Source: Allomuricauda sp. (GTDB taxonomy: Bacteria > Bacteroidota > Bacteroidia > Flavobacteriales > Flavobacteriaceae). Taken from it: a DNA stretch of 63,045 nucleotides. The translations under genes were made by a program, and so were the position numbers. Positions 26,259-35,410 of this stretch are shown in pieces (the first letter of the stretch is position 1; each line of letters starts with the position of its first letter). The notes under the pieces were generated by a model. The model saw nothing but the letters and a program-made list of their open reading frames with translations, made no database searches and was not told where the DNA came from. The DNA lies in NCBI RefSeq assembly GCF_002699205.1, contig NZ_PABT01000018.1, positions 1 to 63,045 of the forward strand, written 5' to 3'.

Positions 26259-28355
26259 TTATGGTGTTTCCTTTCTTATTTTGATTTTGGTCAAATATTG
26301 GTTTTCCACCCCCCACTTCAAGTTGGGCACACTATCCGTCTCCACAATCATCTCCCCACCCGCCATTATCTCATGATGGTAAAGCCAATTCCGGCTCAAA
26401 GGCCTGCCGTTCAATCGGATGGATCTCACATAAAACCGGTCTTTTTGGTAATTGACCACCCGAATCTTCAAAGATTTATTGGAAGGCCATTTCAATTCCA
26501 CTTCCTTGAAAATAGGTGCCGTCAAATAATATACGGGCTCACCCACATTTACCGCGGAAAACCCCATGGCCCTGAGCACAAACCAGGAAGACATGGTTCC
26601 CATATCATCATCCATGGTCCTTAAAAAGGCTTTGGGCCTATTGTTGTAAATGCGCCCTATATACGGATCCACCCCTTTACTGTTATTGTTGAAATAACAC
26701 TGAACCACGGTGTCGAGCAGGAGATTTCGGTACAATTTTTGGGATTTCCAAGGTTCCTTGGTAGCATTATAGAGCCCAGGCACTTGTAGGTCCGGCTGAT
26801 TGGCATGGTTATAATGGTTCCCTTCAAAAAATCGATCCAATTGTTCCCTGAAGGATTTCTCCCCGCCAGCCAAATCCCGTAGCCCCACAATATCAAAAGG
26901 AACAAACCATCGATACTGCCATAATGTACCCTGATACAGCCCCCTGGCCCCCATACGGTCCACATCGGGCCGGCTCATATCCGAAAAATCCTTTTTCCAA
27001 TACATTTTATAATCCAATGCCCTTTTTAGATAGCTATCAGCTAATACCGTATCTCCCAATGACATCATCAATCGCGAACTTGCCCATAAATCATAGGAAG
27101 ATTCCAAGGCCTTGTCCGGAGAACTAAAATCCAATTCCGAAATCTCCTTGTCCAGGGCACCCTTTATTTTTTCCAACGGAAGCATATGCCCTTTTTCCAA
27201 AGCATCCAAAAGCACCACCTGTGCATGTTCCGTTCTAACCGAATTGGAAGGTTCGTGCATGGTCGACCAATTATCTTTGCCATAACGGTATAGGTTAGCT
27301 ATCGAACGGGCAATGTCACCATACTTTTGGGGATATAGCAGGGATAACAAAGGCATCTGCTCCCTGTAATTGTCCCAAATGGCCCATCCATGATATATAG
27401 GCTCGGTTGAATGCTGTAGCGATCCATCTATCGCCTTATAACTTCCATCAGGCTCCGAAATCAAATATGGGGATTGAAGGACACGGTACAACAAGGAATA
27501 GAAAAGTGAGACCCTTTCCGCTTCCCCATCAACTTTTACATGCCCCAAAAGAGCGTTCCATTCCATCCGGCTCTTATCAGTGGTTTCCGATAAATCACCC
27601 CCGTTTACGACCCTAGCCTTGGCAAACTCCTCGTTCACGGAAGAAAAACCTATCCTAAGCCCAATGGTGGGGGTATCCGTTCCATAAATCGAATAAATAC
27701 CGTTTTCAGACCTGGAAATGTAGGAAGCGTTGTCAAACTCCATATAAAAATAGAGCCTGTACATTCCCCGGTCGCAAACAGTCCGGGTATCCACCCATCC
27801 TTGGATGGAATGGCCGACCGCAGTATGGTGCGCTTTCTCAAAACGGTTTGAAAAGGCATAGGATATATCTAACATCAAGGCTTTCCCCGTTCCCGGAAAA
27901 TGATATTGGTGCACCCCATAATTATGATACGTGGCCATTTCCGCAACCATTCCATTTTCAAAGGAGACCTTGTAATATCCGGGCTCGGCCACCTCTTTTT
28001 TCTTCAACAATTTTTCATCGACCCCTTCTTTCCCAAAAGGCTTAACCAAAATATTTCCACCCCCTCCCCTGCAACCCACCCCTTCCATATGGGTGTGCAC
28101 AAAGCCTAAAAACTCCTTGGCATAGTAATCATATCCGGTATGGGTACCGGGGTTGGTCACGGGTCCTATGGAAATCATATTAAAAGGGGAGGCGGCAGAA
28201 GGAGAGATTTGCCCATGGTCCCCGGAGGTTCCCAAAAACACGTTTACCAGTTCGCTTGGGGCCGTTTCATTTTTCCTGGTGCCCTCCTCAGAAGCTATCT
28301 GACCACAACCCGTGAAAAGAAGGAGAAGAGGAACAAGCATCCCGAATTTTCCCAT
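26259..28355 (-). CDS. GH92-family glycosidase lipoprotein with Glu-to-Gln at the acid position
   Basis: 698-residue calcium-dependent inverting exo-alpha-mannosidase family member, lipobox LLFTGC (Cys17). N-terminal domain: NVFLGTSGDHGQISP, GTHTGYDYY, FVHTHMEGVGCRGGGG. Catalytic domain: IWDNYREQMPLL, NWSTMHEPSNSVRTEHA, LYQGTLWQYRWFVPFD, then HANQPDLQVPGLYNATKEPW, then RTMDDDMGTMSSWFVLRAMG with the conserved Asp residues (582-584, general base region). In alpha-mannosidases of the family the motif before LYN is normally GNEP with Glu as general acid; here it is NQP (Gln520). From memory the same change occurs in a Cellulosimicrobium GH92 that hydrolyses mannose-1-phospho-6-mannose, where the phosphate leaving group needs no acid. 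The phosphatase gene next door fits this. Confidence 0.9.
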   Translation of the reverse strand: MGKFGMLVPLLLLFTGCGQIASEEGTRKNETAPSELVNVFLGTSGDHGQISPSAASPFNMISIGPVTNPGTHTGYDYYAKEFLGFVHTHMEGVGCRGGGGNILVKPFGKEGVDEKLLKKKEVAEPGYYKVSFENGMVAEMATYHNYGVHQYHFPGTGKALMLDISYAFSNRFEKAHHTAVGHSIQGWVDTRTVCDRGMYRLYFYMEFDNASYISRSENGIYSIYGTDTPTIGLRIGFSSVNEEFAKARVVNGGDLSETTDKSRMEWNALLGHVKVDGEAERVSLFYSLLYRVLQSPYLISEPDGSYKAIDGSLQHSTEPIYHGWAIWDNYREQMPLLSLLYPQKYGDIARSIANLYRYGKDNWSTMHEPSNSVRTEHAQVVLLDALEKGHMLPLEKIKGALDKEISELDFSSPDKALESSYDLWASSRLMMSLGDTVLADSYLKRALDYKMYWKKDFSDMSRPDVDRMGARGLYQGTLWQYRWFVPFDIVGLRDLAGGEKSFREQLDRFFEGNHYNHANQPDLQVPGLYNATKEPWKSQKLYRNLLLDTVVQCYFNNNSKGVDPYIGRIYNNRPKAFLRTMDDDMGTMSSWFVLRAMGFSAVNVGEPVYYLTAPIFKEVELKWPSNKSLKIRVVNYQKDRFYVRSIRLNGRPLSRNWLYHHEIMAGGEMIVETDSVPNLKWGVENQYLTKIKIRKETP

Positions 28356-28359
28356 ATAA

Positions 28360-29598
28360 CTAAGGATCTAAAGGTTGAAACGGATTTTGATGGGACGACA
28401 GAATGTTGCCTGTGAATTCAAGAGTGGCCGGGGATAGTCTGGCATGGATGTCCACAGGCTGGTATCCTAGTTCGTCCTGACAGCGTCTTTTAAAGGAATC
28501 CCCGGCCACATAGGCACTATGGGAAGGGTTGGTCACCACCAAGCTTTTTTGATTGATCGGTATTCCATACTCCATGATCAAACGCGTGGCATTCCGCATA
28601 TTGGTCGTTGTATGCCTGGCATATGGCTCAATAATTATGTTCTCCTCCGGAACGTCATATTCTTCCATAAGTTCCCGTTTCATTTCCACGGCCTCACAGT
28701 AAGGTGTCATGTACGGATGGACATGCCCCCCGGAAACGATGATGAATGGAGCTCTTCCGGCTCGATATTCCTTCATGGCCAATTGAAGGTTTATTTTTCC
28801 TGCGATGGATAGTTTGTCCCGATAATTTTCAGGGCCTCCGCCCAAGACCACGATGCTTGCATACGGATATGCTTTAAAATCCGTACGTTTTATGGCCTCA
28901 ATGGCTTTTGCATTCCCTTTTTTGTCCAATGGGTCATAGCGGACAGCCTCATCTTTATAGTTGGCATATAAAAGGTTTAGGGCCAAGTTCAAACTTGGTC
29001 GGAAGAACACCGGTTCCTCCCCGGCATCTGCCACCGATTGGGTTCTTAAAATGGAAACAGCATAAAGATATCCCTTTGACCCAACATCAAAGGAAACCGA
29101 ATCTATATGCTGATACAACGGCATTTTGCCCATACCGTAAACTTCCAAAATCGTATCCAAACCTTTGGCACATTGTTCCCATACCCTATAGAGGAATTCA
29201 TCATCCGAAGCGTTTTCAAAGTTGGCATATCGCCCGGATTCCCGAAGCCTACGAATCAATCCATCGAACTGGAAATTAACCTTGGACAGTTCCACCAAAC
29301 GTTCCCCGACTGCATGGATATCGCTTTCCGACCATAAAAATGGAGTGATGGCCTCCCCAATATCTTGCGGCATCGACCCTGCCGTGTTTTCCACACCATC
29401 CCAGTAGGACCTTAATTGTTTGTCGGATTTTAAAAGCTCCATGAGCCCACCGTCATTCTCCATCATTGAAAACAAATGGAAATTTTTATCCTGCAACCTC
29501 CTTTGGGTCTTGTTGGCAAAGTTTCGATTTACGGTTTGCGCCGAAGAAATAAAGGCACAGCCCACAACCAACAACGAGAAGAGAAAATATTTTTTCAT
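28360..29598 (-). CDS. exported YdcF/ElyC-like (DUF218) protein
   Basis: 412 residues with a cleavable signal peptide (CAFISSAQ). C-terminal DUF218 Rossmann-like domain: ASIVVLGGGPENYRDK, FIIVSGGHVHPY, ENIIIEPYARHTTTNMRNA and SLVVTNPSHSAYVAGDSFKR. An N-terminal region of about 230 residues is not recognised. YdcF binds S-adenosylmethionine in vitro, while ElyC and SanA act in envelope biogenesis; no enzymatic activity is firmly known. It lies in the operon between SusD and GH92, 4 bases before GH92, which suggests a role in processing the same ligand. Confidence 0.8.
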   Translation of the reverse strand: MKKYFLFSLLVVGCAFISSAQTVNRNFANKTQRRLQDKNFHLFSMMENDGGLMELLKSDKQLRSYWDGVENTAGSMPQDIGEAITPFLWSESDIHAVGERLVELSKVNFQFDGLIRRLRESGRYANFENASDDEFLYRVWEQCAKGLDTILEVYGMGKMPLYQHIDSVSFDVGSKGYLYAVSILRTQSVADAGEEPVFFRPSLNLALNLLYANYKDEAVRYDPLDKKGNAKAIEAIKRTDFKAYPYASIVVLGGGPENYRDKLSIAGKINLQLAMKEYRAGRAPFIIVSGGHVHPYMTPYCEAVEMKRELMEEYDVPEENIIIEPYARHTTTNMRNATRLIMEYGIPINQKSLVVTNPSHSAYVAGDSFKRRCQDELGYQPVDIHARLSPATLEFTGNILSSHQNPFQPLDP

Positions 29599-29667
29599 GC
29601 CACTATCTTAAAATCGGGCGGCCCCATTCAACTGTGAGGCCACCCATCTTGTCAAAATTCATTGAGG

Positions 29668-31344
29668 TCAATATCCGTTGTTCTGGGTCACCAATCCATC
29701 TTCTACACTGTCAATATATTCTTGTGGAATTGGCCAGTATTCATTTTTACCTTGTGTAAATGAGGCATTGGTCAGGTGGGTCCTCCTGTCTTTTTCAACC
29801 TCCAAATAGGCGTCTATCACATCTTTGGCTATTCCCCAACGAACCAAATTAAAGAAGCGATGCCCTTCCATGGCAAGTTCCAAACGGGTCTCCATTCGAA
29901 CCTTCTCCCTCGCATCGTCAGGATTGGTCCAAACCGTATCATAAGTACCAATCTTATAGTTGGCAGCGTCTCCTGAACCATCCAAGGCTTGGACATATTG
30001 GGAATTGGCCGCACGTTCACGAATTTGGTTGACCAAGGTCCTTGCTTCTTCCAACTTACCTAATTCCACAGCCGCTTCCGCCCTCCACAATAATACCTCA
30101 GCGTACCTTATGATGTAATAGTTAAGGGCGTCGACATACGGCCAAACATTCACGTGATATGCCGAATTTGCGGAAAGAATCCGCTTTTTGGGCCCATAAG
30201 GCCCATAGGTGGCCAGATCACGTGCCCATGAATCGTCATAAAGTATTCCCAGATCCTTATATGGTATGCCGGGCCTACCAATGGTGATATCCAAACGGGG
30301 GTCAACAAAATCGGTGTCGGCTATATCCACATTGTCATTAACGGGTAGCCCCGATGCATCCGTTTTAAAGGCATTCACCAAGTTTTGGGAAGGGCGGTGA
30401 AAACCATACTGTGCATAAAAAGGACCTCCGGGCGCGGACAAACGGTCACCAATGCTTCCATTGTAATTGCTCCCTTGACCGTCATTAATGGAGTACTGTA
30501 CCGCAAAAATCACTTCTGGGCCATTGTCATTTTCAGGTAAGAAAACAGATTGAAAATCATCCATCAAGCTATAGTCACCCCCCATAACCACGGTAGTGGC
30601 ATCATAAGCATCTTGCCATTTCCCTTGAAAAAGATAGGTTTTTGCCAAATATGCCATGGCTGCGTAACTGGTAGGTCTACCGACTTCATCTTGACTGTTT
30701 GGCAATACGTCGTATGCTGCTTTAAAATCCGCCTCTATTTTACCCCAAAGCTCAGCAGAGGTGTATTCGGTATTGGAACGGGCATAGTCGGATACCGTCT
30801 CGGCGGTCTCATCAATATAGGGTATTTGGTTGTAGATTTTTTTAAGTTCAAAGTAATAATGCCCCCTCAAAAACCGAAGCTCCCCGTTTCTTTGTGTTTT
30901 CAGGCCTTCATCGAAATCCTCTGAGGCGTCCAATAATTTGATGGCCTCGTTGGTCCTTTTTACACCTTCGTACAGGGCCATCCATTTACGTTCCACATCG
31001 TACGTACTCGGTGTAGTGCCGTAGAGCTCCATTTGATGGATCTGGTTCTGGTCCCCGGTACCCCCGCCCCCTTTGTAGCAATCATCGGAAACAACGTCTC
31101 CAAAGCTCCAGTTTGAGGCTGGCGAATTGTAGGCATTACTGGCGTCATCAATTTGACCGTTCAATACGCTGTAGGCAGCAATAATGGCTTTTTCCACATT
31201 CTCCGCTTTGGTCATTTCCGAAGGGGAAACCTCTCCGTAGGTAACTTCCTCAAGAAAGTCCTCGGAACAAGACCCAAGGATCATTAGTGCCATTGCGGCA
31301 CCTATCCCTATATATGTAGATTTTACTTTCAATATATTTTTCAT
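29668..31344 (-). CDS. SusD/RagB-family lipoprotein (locus 3)
   Basis: 558 residues, lipobox LMILGSC (Cys26) followed by SEDFLEE. SusD features: ELRFLRGHYYFELKKIYNQI, YYIIRYAEVLLWRAEAAVE, LVNQIRERAANS, LAMEGHRFFNLVRWG and the terminal EYWPIPQEYIDSV, TQNNGY. Partner of the SusC that ends 6 bases upstream. It belongs to the operon with YdcF-like and GH92 genes. Confidence 0.95.
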   Translation of the reverse strand: MKNILKVKSTYIGIGAAMALMILGSCSEDFLEEVTYGEVSPSEMTKAENVEKAIIAAYSVLNGQIDDASNAYNSPASNWSFGDVVSDDCYKGGGGTGDQNQIHQMELYGTTPSTYDVERKWMALYEGVKRTNEAIKLLDASEDFDEGLKTQRNGELRFLRGHYYFELKKIYNQIPYIDETAETVSDYARSNTEYTSAELWGKIEADFKAAYDVLPNSQDEVGRPTSYAAMAYLAKTYLFQGKWQDAYDATTVVMGGDYSLMDDFQSVFLPENDNGPEVIFAVQYSINDGQGSNYNGSIGDRLSAPGGPFYAQYGFHRPSQNLVNAFKTDASGLPVNDNVDIADTDFVDPRLDITIGRPGIPYKDLGILYDDSWARDLATYGPYGPKKRILSANSAYHVNVWPYVDALNYYIIRYAEVLLWRAEAAVELGKLEEARTLVNQIRERAANSQYVQALDGSGDAANYKIGTYDTVWTNPDDAREKVRMETRLELAMEGHRFFNLVRWGIAKDVIDAYLEVEKDRRTHLTNASFTQGKNEYWPIPQEYIDSVEDGLVTQNNGY

Positions 31345-31350
31345 GGTTTT

Positions 31351-34300
31351 TTAAAGTTTTAAGTTACATCCGATCACAAGGGTCCTATTTGGAGGATACA
31401 ATCCCCTATCGATCCCTATGTCCAGGTTCCTGTTACTGCCCGAGTAGTTTTGGAGCCCTACTTGTGGGTTCATCCCACTGTAATCGGTGATAGTGAACAG
31501 GTTGCTTGCCTGTGCATATACCCTAAGTCGCATTCCCCCTAGGATTTCCGGGGCGATGGAGTAGCCCAACTGAAGATTGGTCAACCGGATAAAAGACCCA
31601 TTCTCCACATAATATGTCGATGGACGGATATTATTGTTGGGATCATCCAATGACAATCTTGGAATGTCGGTGTCCGTATTGTTTTCAGACCATGCGTCCA
31701 ACAATACATTTTCTTTGTTATAGGCAGCTTGGTTAAAGAAATGGTTCTTGTATTTGGTAAAGTTATAGGTATCGTTACCGAAACTACCGTTGAACAAGAT
31801 CCCAAGATCGAAATCCCTATAGTTGAACTGAAGGTTGATCCCCAACATTACATCGGGGTGTGGAGATCCAATGAAAGTCCTATCATCAGCATCAACATCG
31901 CCATCGCCATCCACATCCTTAAACCTGATATCACCAGGTTGTGCATTTGGTTGAAGGCCATAGCTGTCAACTTCGGCCTGACTTTGAAACAGACCTTCTG
32001 CCACATATCCGTAAAAGGAAGCTATCGGTTGACCGACCGCACTTCTGGAAATCTCCTGGTCGAAGTTAACACTGTGCAAGGAGGAACTTGGGATCCCCAA
32101 ATAATCCGAAGTGGTCAATTCGGTAAGCTCGTTCTTGGAACCTGTCAGGTTCAACCCGATGCTATAGCCAAAATCGCCCACCATATCGTTATAGTTGATG
32201 TCCAATTCAAAACCACTGTTCTTCATCTTCCCATCGTTGACCCATTGGCCATCATTGGTGCCTCCATAGGTCAACGGAACGGTATTGTACACCAAGATAT
32301 CGTCCGTGTTTTTCACATAGTAATCTGCCGTAATGTTCAAGCGGTCTTCCAAAAGTCCCAAATCAATGCCCACGGAAGTTTGGGTAGTGGTTTCCCATTT
32401 TAAGTCCGGATTCGGAATACGGGACTGGGTAAGTCCGATGTAAACCGATTCTTGTCCCCCATCTATGGCATAGTTGGAATTGGCATTGTTGTTACGGTAG
32501 CTATCCACAGTGGCATAGTTGGAAATCTCTTGATTACCCGTTTGGCCCCAACTACCGCGTACCAACAAAGAAGAAACCAGTCCATCGGGATCAAAGAATT
32601 CCTCCCTATCCAATCTCCATCCCAACGAAAATGCCGGGAATGTTCCCCACCGGTTATCCTCACTAAACCTTGAACTGCCATCACGTCTTACCGTGGCCGT
32701 GAAAAGATACTTTTCGTCAAAATTATAGTTCAGTCTTCCAAAGTAAGAATTCAAGGACCATCCATTGGCACTTCCAGAGTTCAACATGTTTTCCGTACCA
32801 AAACTCAGATACCTGAAGTTTTCTTCCTCATATAAAAATTCGCTCACCGAGGCACTGAACCCTTCATAATTGTACTCGATGGCCTCCTGACCGATCAGCG
32901 CATCGACATTATGCTTTCCAAACTGCTTTTTATAATTCAACGTATTGGTAAAAGAGAACTGATAATCAAAACTGTTGGAGGTGGACAAGGAGTTGGTATT
33001 GTTTGTGGACAATATCTCGTCATAGGTCGGGGAAAAACTTCTAATGTTGTAGTTTTGGTAGTCCAGACCAAACGAAGATTTAAAGATAAAATCACCTATA
33101 TATAGGTTTGCGTAGACATTTCCCAAAGCTTGGATCCTTTTCTGCTTGTTATCCTTGTTCCGGTACAACTGTCCCATCGGATTATTGCTATCGTTGATTG
33201 GATTACCTGCATATTCCCCATTAATGTCCTTTACCGGGACTATGGAAGGAAATTGCATGGCAGTTAGTACCACACTCCCCAATGCCGAGTTGGTCCCTAC
33301 TGAGACCTGCTCCTTGTAGTTGGCAGTGAAATTTTCACCTATGGTCAGGAAATCCCCAATATTATAAGAGGAATTAAACCTTGCGGAATATCTCTCAAAC
33401 CCGGTGTATTTGATCAGTCCCTCTTGATTATAATACCCTAGGGAAAACATATTCTGGCCCTTGGCATCCCCTTTTGCCAAGGATACGTTATAGGATTGGA
33501 CCAATGCGCTCCGCATAATTTCCCTTAACCAATCAACATCGTCACTTGGAATGGTTTGGTCGGCATCCAACCATTCCGGGATGACGGCCCGGGAAGGGTC
33601 ATCCCCATAGATATCATGGGAAGGGGTCCCCCCATCATTAATCGTGGCTTGCCACAACAGGTCTCCGTATTGTTGCGCATTGAGCATTCTTGGTAAATTA
33701 TAGGTGGACTGGACTCCCGCATAACCATCAAAGGACACCACATATTCGCCACCGGTATCCGAACCTTTCTTTGTGGTAATGATGACAACACCATTGGCGG
33801 CCCGAGACCCGTAAATGGATGCAGAGGCCGCATCTTTCAATACCTGGATTGTCTCAATGTCCGTAGGGTTGATTCCGTTCAGCCCATTTGAGGCCGGTAT
33901 CCCATCAATGATTATCAGGGGATCATTGCTGTTGATGGTACTAAAGCCCCTTACCCGGATCGAGGTCCCTCCTCCTGGAGAGTTATCGCTCATAATCTGG
34001 ACTCCCGGCAAACGTCCGTCCAACATTTCAACCACGTTTGCTTTTGGCTGGCTCACAATGTCCTCTGGAGAAACGGAGGCAATGGCACCGGTAATATTTC
34101 GTCTGGCCTCCGTACCATATCCCACGACCACGATCTCTTCCAATTGGGAAGCACTTTCGAGCAAAGTAATGGTAACATCGGTGACCTGACCAATATCGAC
34201 AGTTTGCCTTTGATAACCGATATAGGTTACTGACAACACTTTGAAGTTGGATGGGATATCCAAACTAAAATTACCATCAAAATCCGATACCGTACCATAA

Positions 34301-34722
34301 TCCGTTCCATCAACGAATATATTGGCGCCAGGGATCGGGGCTCCCGTTGCATCAATGACCTTACCGGAAATGTTCCGTTGTTCCTGTATAAATTTCACCA
34401 GGATACCTTGCTCGGTCATCTTAAAATCCACATTGGCCTTATTTTTAAGATTATCCAATACGGATGCCAAATCCCCTTTATTGACATCAATACTGATACG
34501 TTGCTGCAAGTTTTGCTCATCTGCCGCATAAATGAATTTTTTACCTGTTTGCCTTTCAATAAGGTGGAATACCTTTTCCAAGGCAACACTTTTAAGGTTT
34601 AGGTTTATGGTCTCAAAATTTTGGTCGTTTACCACCAGGGTTTCGGATATGGGGACAACAGCCGACCGACCCAGTAATGGCATGCACAATAACAATGCTA
34701 AAAGGCTTGTTTTTTTCATCAT
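31351..34722 (-). CDS. SusC/RagA-family TonB-dependent transporter with STN domain (locus 3)
   Basis: 1123 residues. Signal peptide to about 20; STN domain about 35-110 (LNLKSVALEKVFHLIERQTG, DLASVLDNLKNKANVDFKM); carboxypeptidase-regulatory-like domain about 117-190 (DATGAPIPGANI, SDFDGNFSL); signature EEIVVVGYGTEARRNITGAI; plug with LIIIDGIPASNGLNG and ASIYGSRAANGVVIITTKKG; barrel to the C-terminus. Likely imports the mannose-containing or phosphorylated ligand processed by GH92 and the phosphatase. Confidence 0.95.
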   Translation of the reverse strand: MMKKTSLLALLLCMPLLGRSAVVPISETLVVNDQNFETINLNLKSVALEKVFHLIERQTGKKFIYAADEQNLQQRISIDVNKGDLASVLDNLKNKANVDFKMTEQGILVKFIQEQRNISGKVIDATGAPIPGANIFVDGTDYGTVSDFDGNFSLDIPSNFKVLSVTYIGYQRQTVDIGQVTDVTITLLESASQLEEIVVVGYGTEARRNITGAIASVSPEDIVSQPKANVVEMLDGRLPGVQIMSDNSPGGGTSIRVRGFSTINSNDPLIIIDGIPASNGLNGINPTDIETIQVLKDAASASIYGSRAANGVVIITTKKGSDTGGEYVVSFDGYAGVQSTYNLPRMLNAQQYGDLLWQATINDGGTPSHDIYGDDPSRAVIPEWLDADQTIPSDDVDWLREIMRSALVQSYNVSLAKGDAKGQNMFSLGYYNQEGLIKYTGFERYSARFNSSYNIGDFLTIGENFTANYKEQVSVGTNSALGSVVLTAMQFPSIVPVKDINGEYAGNPINDSNNPMGQLYRNKDNKQKRIQALGNVYANLYIGDFIFKSSFGLDYQNYNIRSFSPTYDEILSTNNTNSLSTSNSFDYQFSFTNTLNYKKQFGKHNVDALIGQEAIEYNYEGFSASVSEFLYEEENFRYLSFGTENMLNSGSANGWSLNSYFGRLNYNFDEKYLFTATVRRDGSSRFSEDNRWGTFPAFSLGWRLDREEFFDPDGLVSSLLVRGSWGQTGNQEISNYATVDSYRNNNANSNYAIDGGQESVYIGLTQSRIPNPDLKWETTTQTSVGIDLGLLEDRLNITADYYVKNTDDILVYNTVPLTYGGTNDGQWVNDGKMKNSGFELDINYNDMVGDFGYSIGLNLTGSKNELTELTTSDYLGIPSSSLHSVNFDQEISRSAVGQPIASFYGYVAEGLFQSQAEVDSYGLQPNAQPGDIRFKDVDGDGDVDADDRTFIGSPHPDVMLGINLQFNYRDFDLGILFNGSFGNDTYNFTKYKNHFFNQAAYNKENVLLDAWSENNTDTDIPRLSLDDPNNNIRPSTYYVENGSFIRLTNLQLGYSIAPEILGGMRLRVYAQASNLFTITDYSGMNPQVGLQNYSGSNRNLDIGIDRGLYPPNRTLVIGCNLKL

Positions 34723-34767
34723 TTAATGAGTAGTTTAATTTTGGTTGTCAATGTTTTTTTTGGTTCT

Positions 34768-34797
34768 TGATAAAAGTTTACTGGTTCAGATTTATCA
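34768..34797 (-). other. small inverted repeat between sigma and SusC (locus 3)
   Basis: TGATAAA / TTTATCA, 7 bp with a 16-nt loop, in the 94-base gap between the sigma stop and the SusC start. Weaker than the hairpins at the equivalent position of loci 1 and 2. Confidence 0.3.
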
Positions 34798-34816
34798 TAT
34801 ATTGCGTTTACACGGG

Positions 34817-35410
34817 TTAAAATTCCTTGTTTTTTACCACCACGTTTCTAATGGTTTTGAGGGCTATGGCCATATGGCTTTCCACCGTCTTGATGGAAAC
34901 CCCGAGAATCTCCGAGATTTCTTTATACTTGAGCCCATCCAGTCTACTCATCTCGAAGATTTGACGGGACTTTTTGGGAACCTGGTCCAAGATTTCCTGT
35001 ATCTTCCTGGCATACATTTCCCTTTGTTCCTGATCTATAATTTCTTGTTCAATACATGGACTGACATAATATTCGTCCTCCAATCCCTCATGAAGGGATT
35101 GTTTCAACCTTTGGTACGAAACCGGCTCCATGAGTTTGTTTTTGACCACTACATAGAGGTATGGCCTTGGCTTTTTGATCTCATGGACACGCTTGTGGGA
35201 ATGCCATAACTGGATAAACACATCAGATACCTTTTCTTGAACTATTTCCAAGTTATTTTCGTAGGCAATCCCAAAACGACATAGGCTTTCATAATACCGG
35301 TTGAAAATGGTCTCCAATGCCTCTTTGTTCCTTTCCTTTATCAATTGGAACAGTTCCAAATCCGATTTTTGATTCAATTCCCTGTATGTTGGAGACTTAC
35401 TTTTCATCAC
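34817..35410 (-). CDS. ECF RNA polymerase sigma factor (locus 3)
   Basis: 197 residues. Region 2: EALETIFNRYYESLCRFG, VSDVFIQLWHSHKRVHE, RPYLYVVVKNKLMEPV. Region 4: PKKSRQIFEMSRLDGLKYKE, ISEILGVSIKTVESHMAIAL. Its start overlaps the end of FecR by 14 bases, so the two are translationally coupled. Here FecR precedes sigma, the reverse of loci 1 and 2. Confidence 0.93.
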   Translation of the reverse strand: MMKSKSPTYRELNQKSDLELFQLIKERNKEALETIFNRYYESLCRFGIAYENNLEIVQEKVSDVFIQLWHSHKRVHEIKKPRPYLYVVVKNKLMEPVSYQRLKQSLHEGLEDEYYVSPCIEQEIIDQEQREMYARKIQEILDQVPKKSRQIFEMSRLDGLKYKEISEILGVSIKTVESHMAIALKTIRNVVVKNKEF

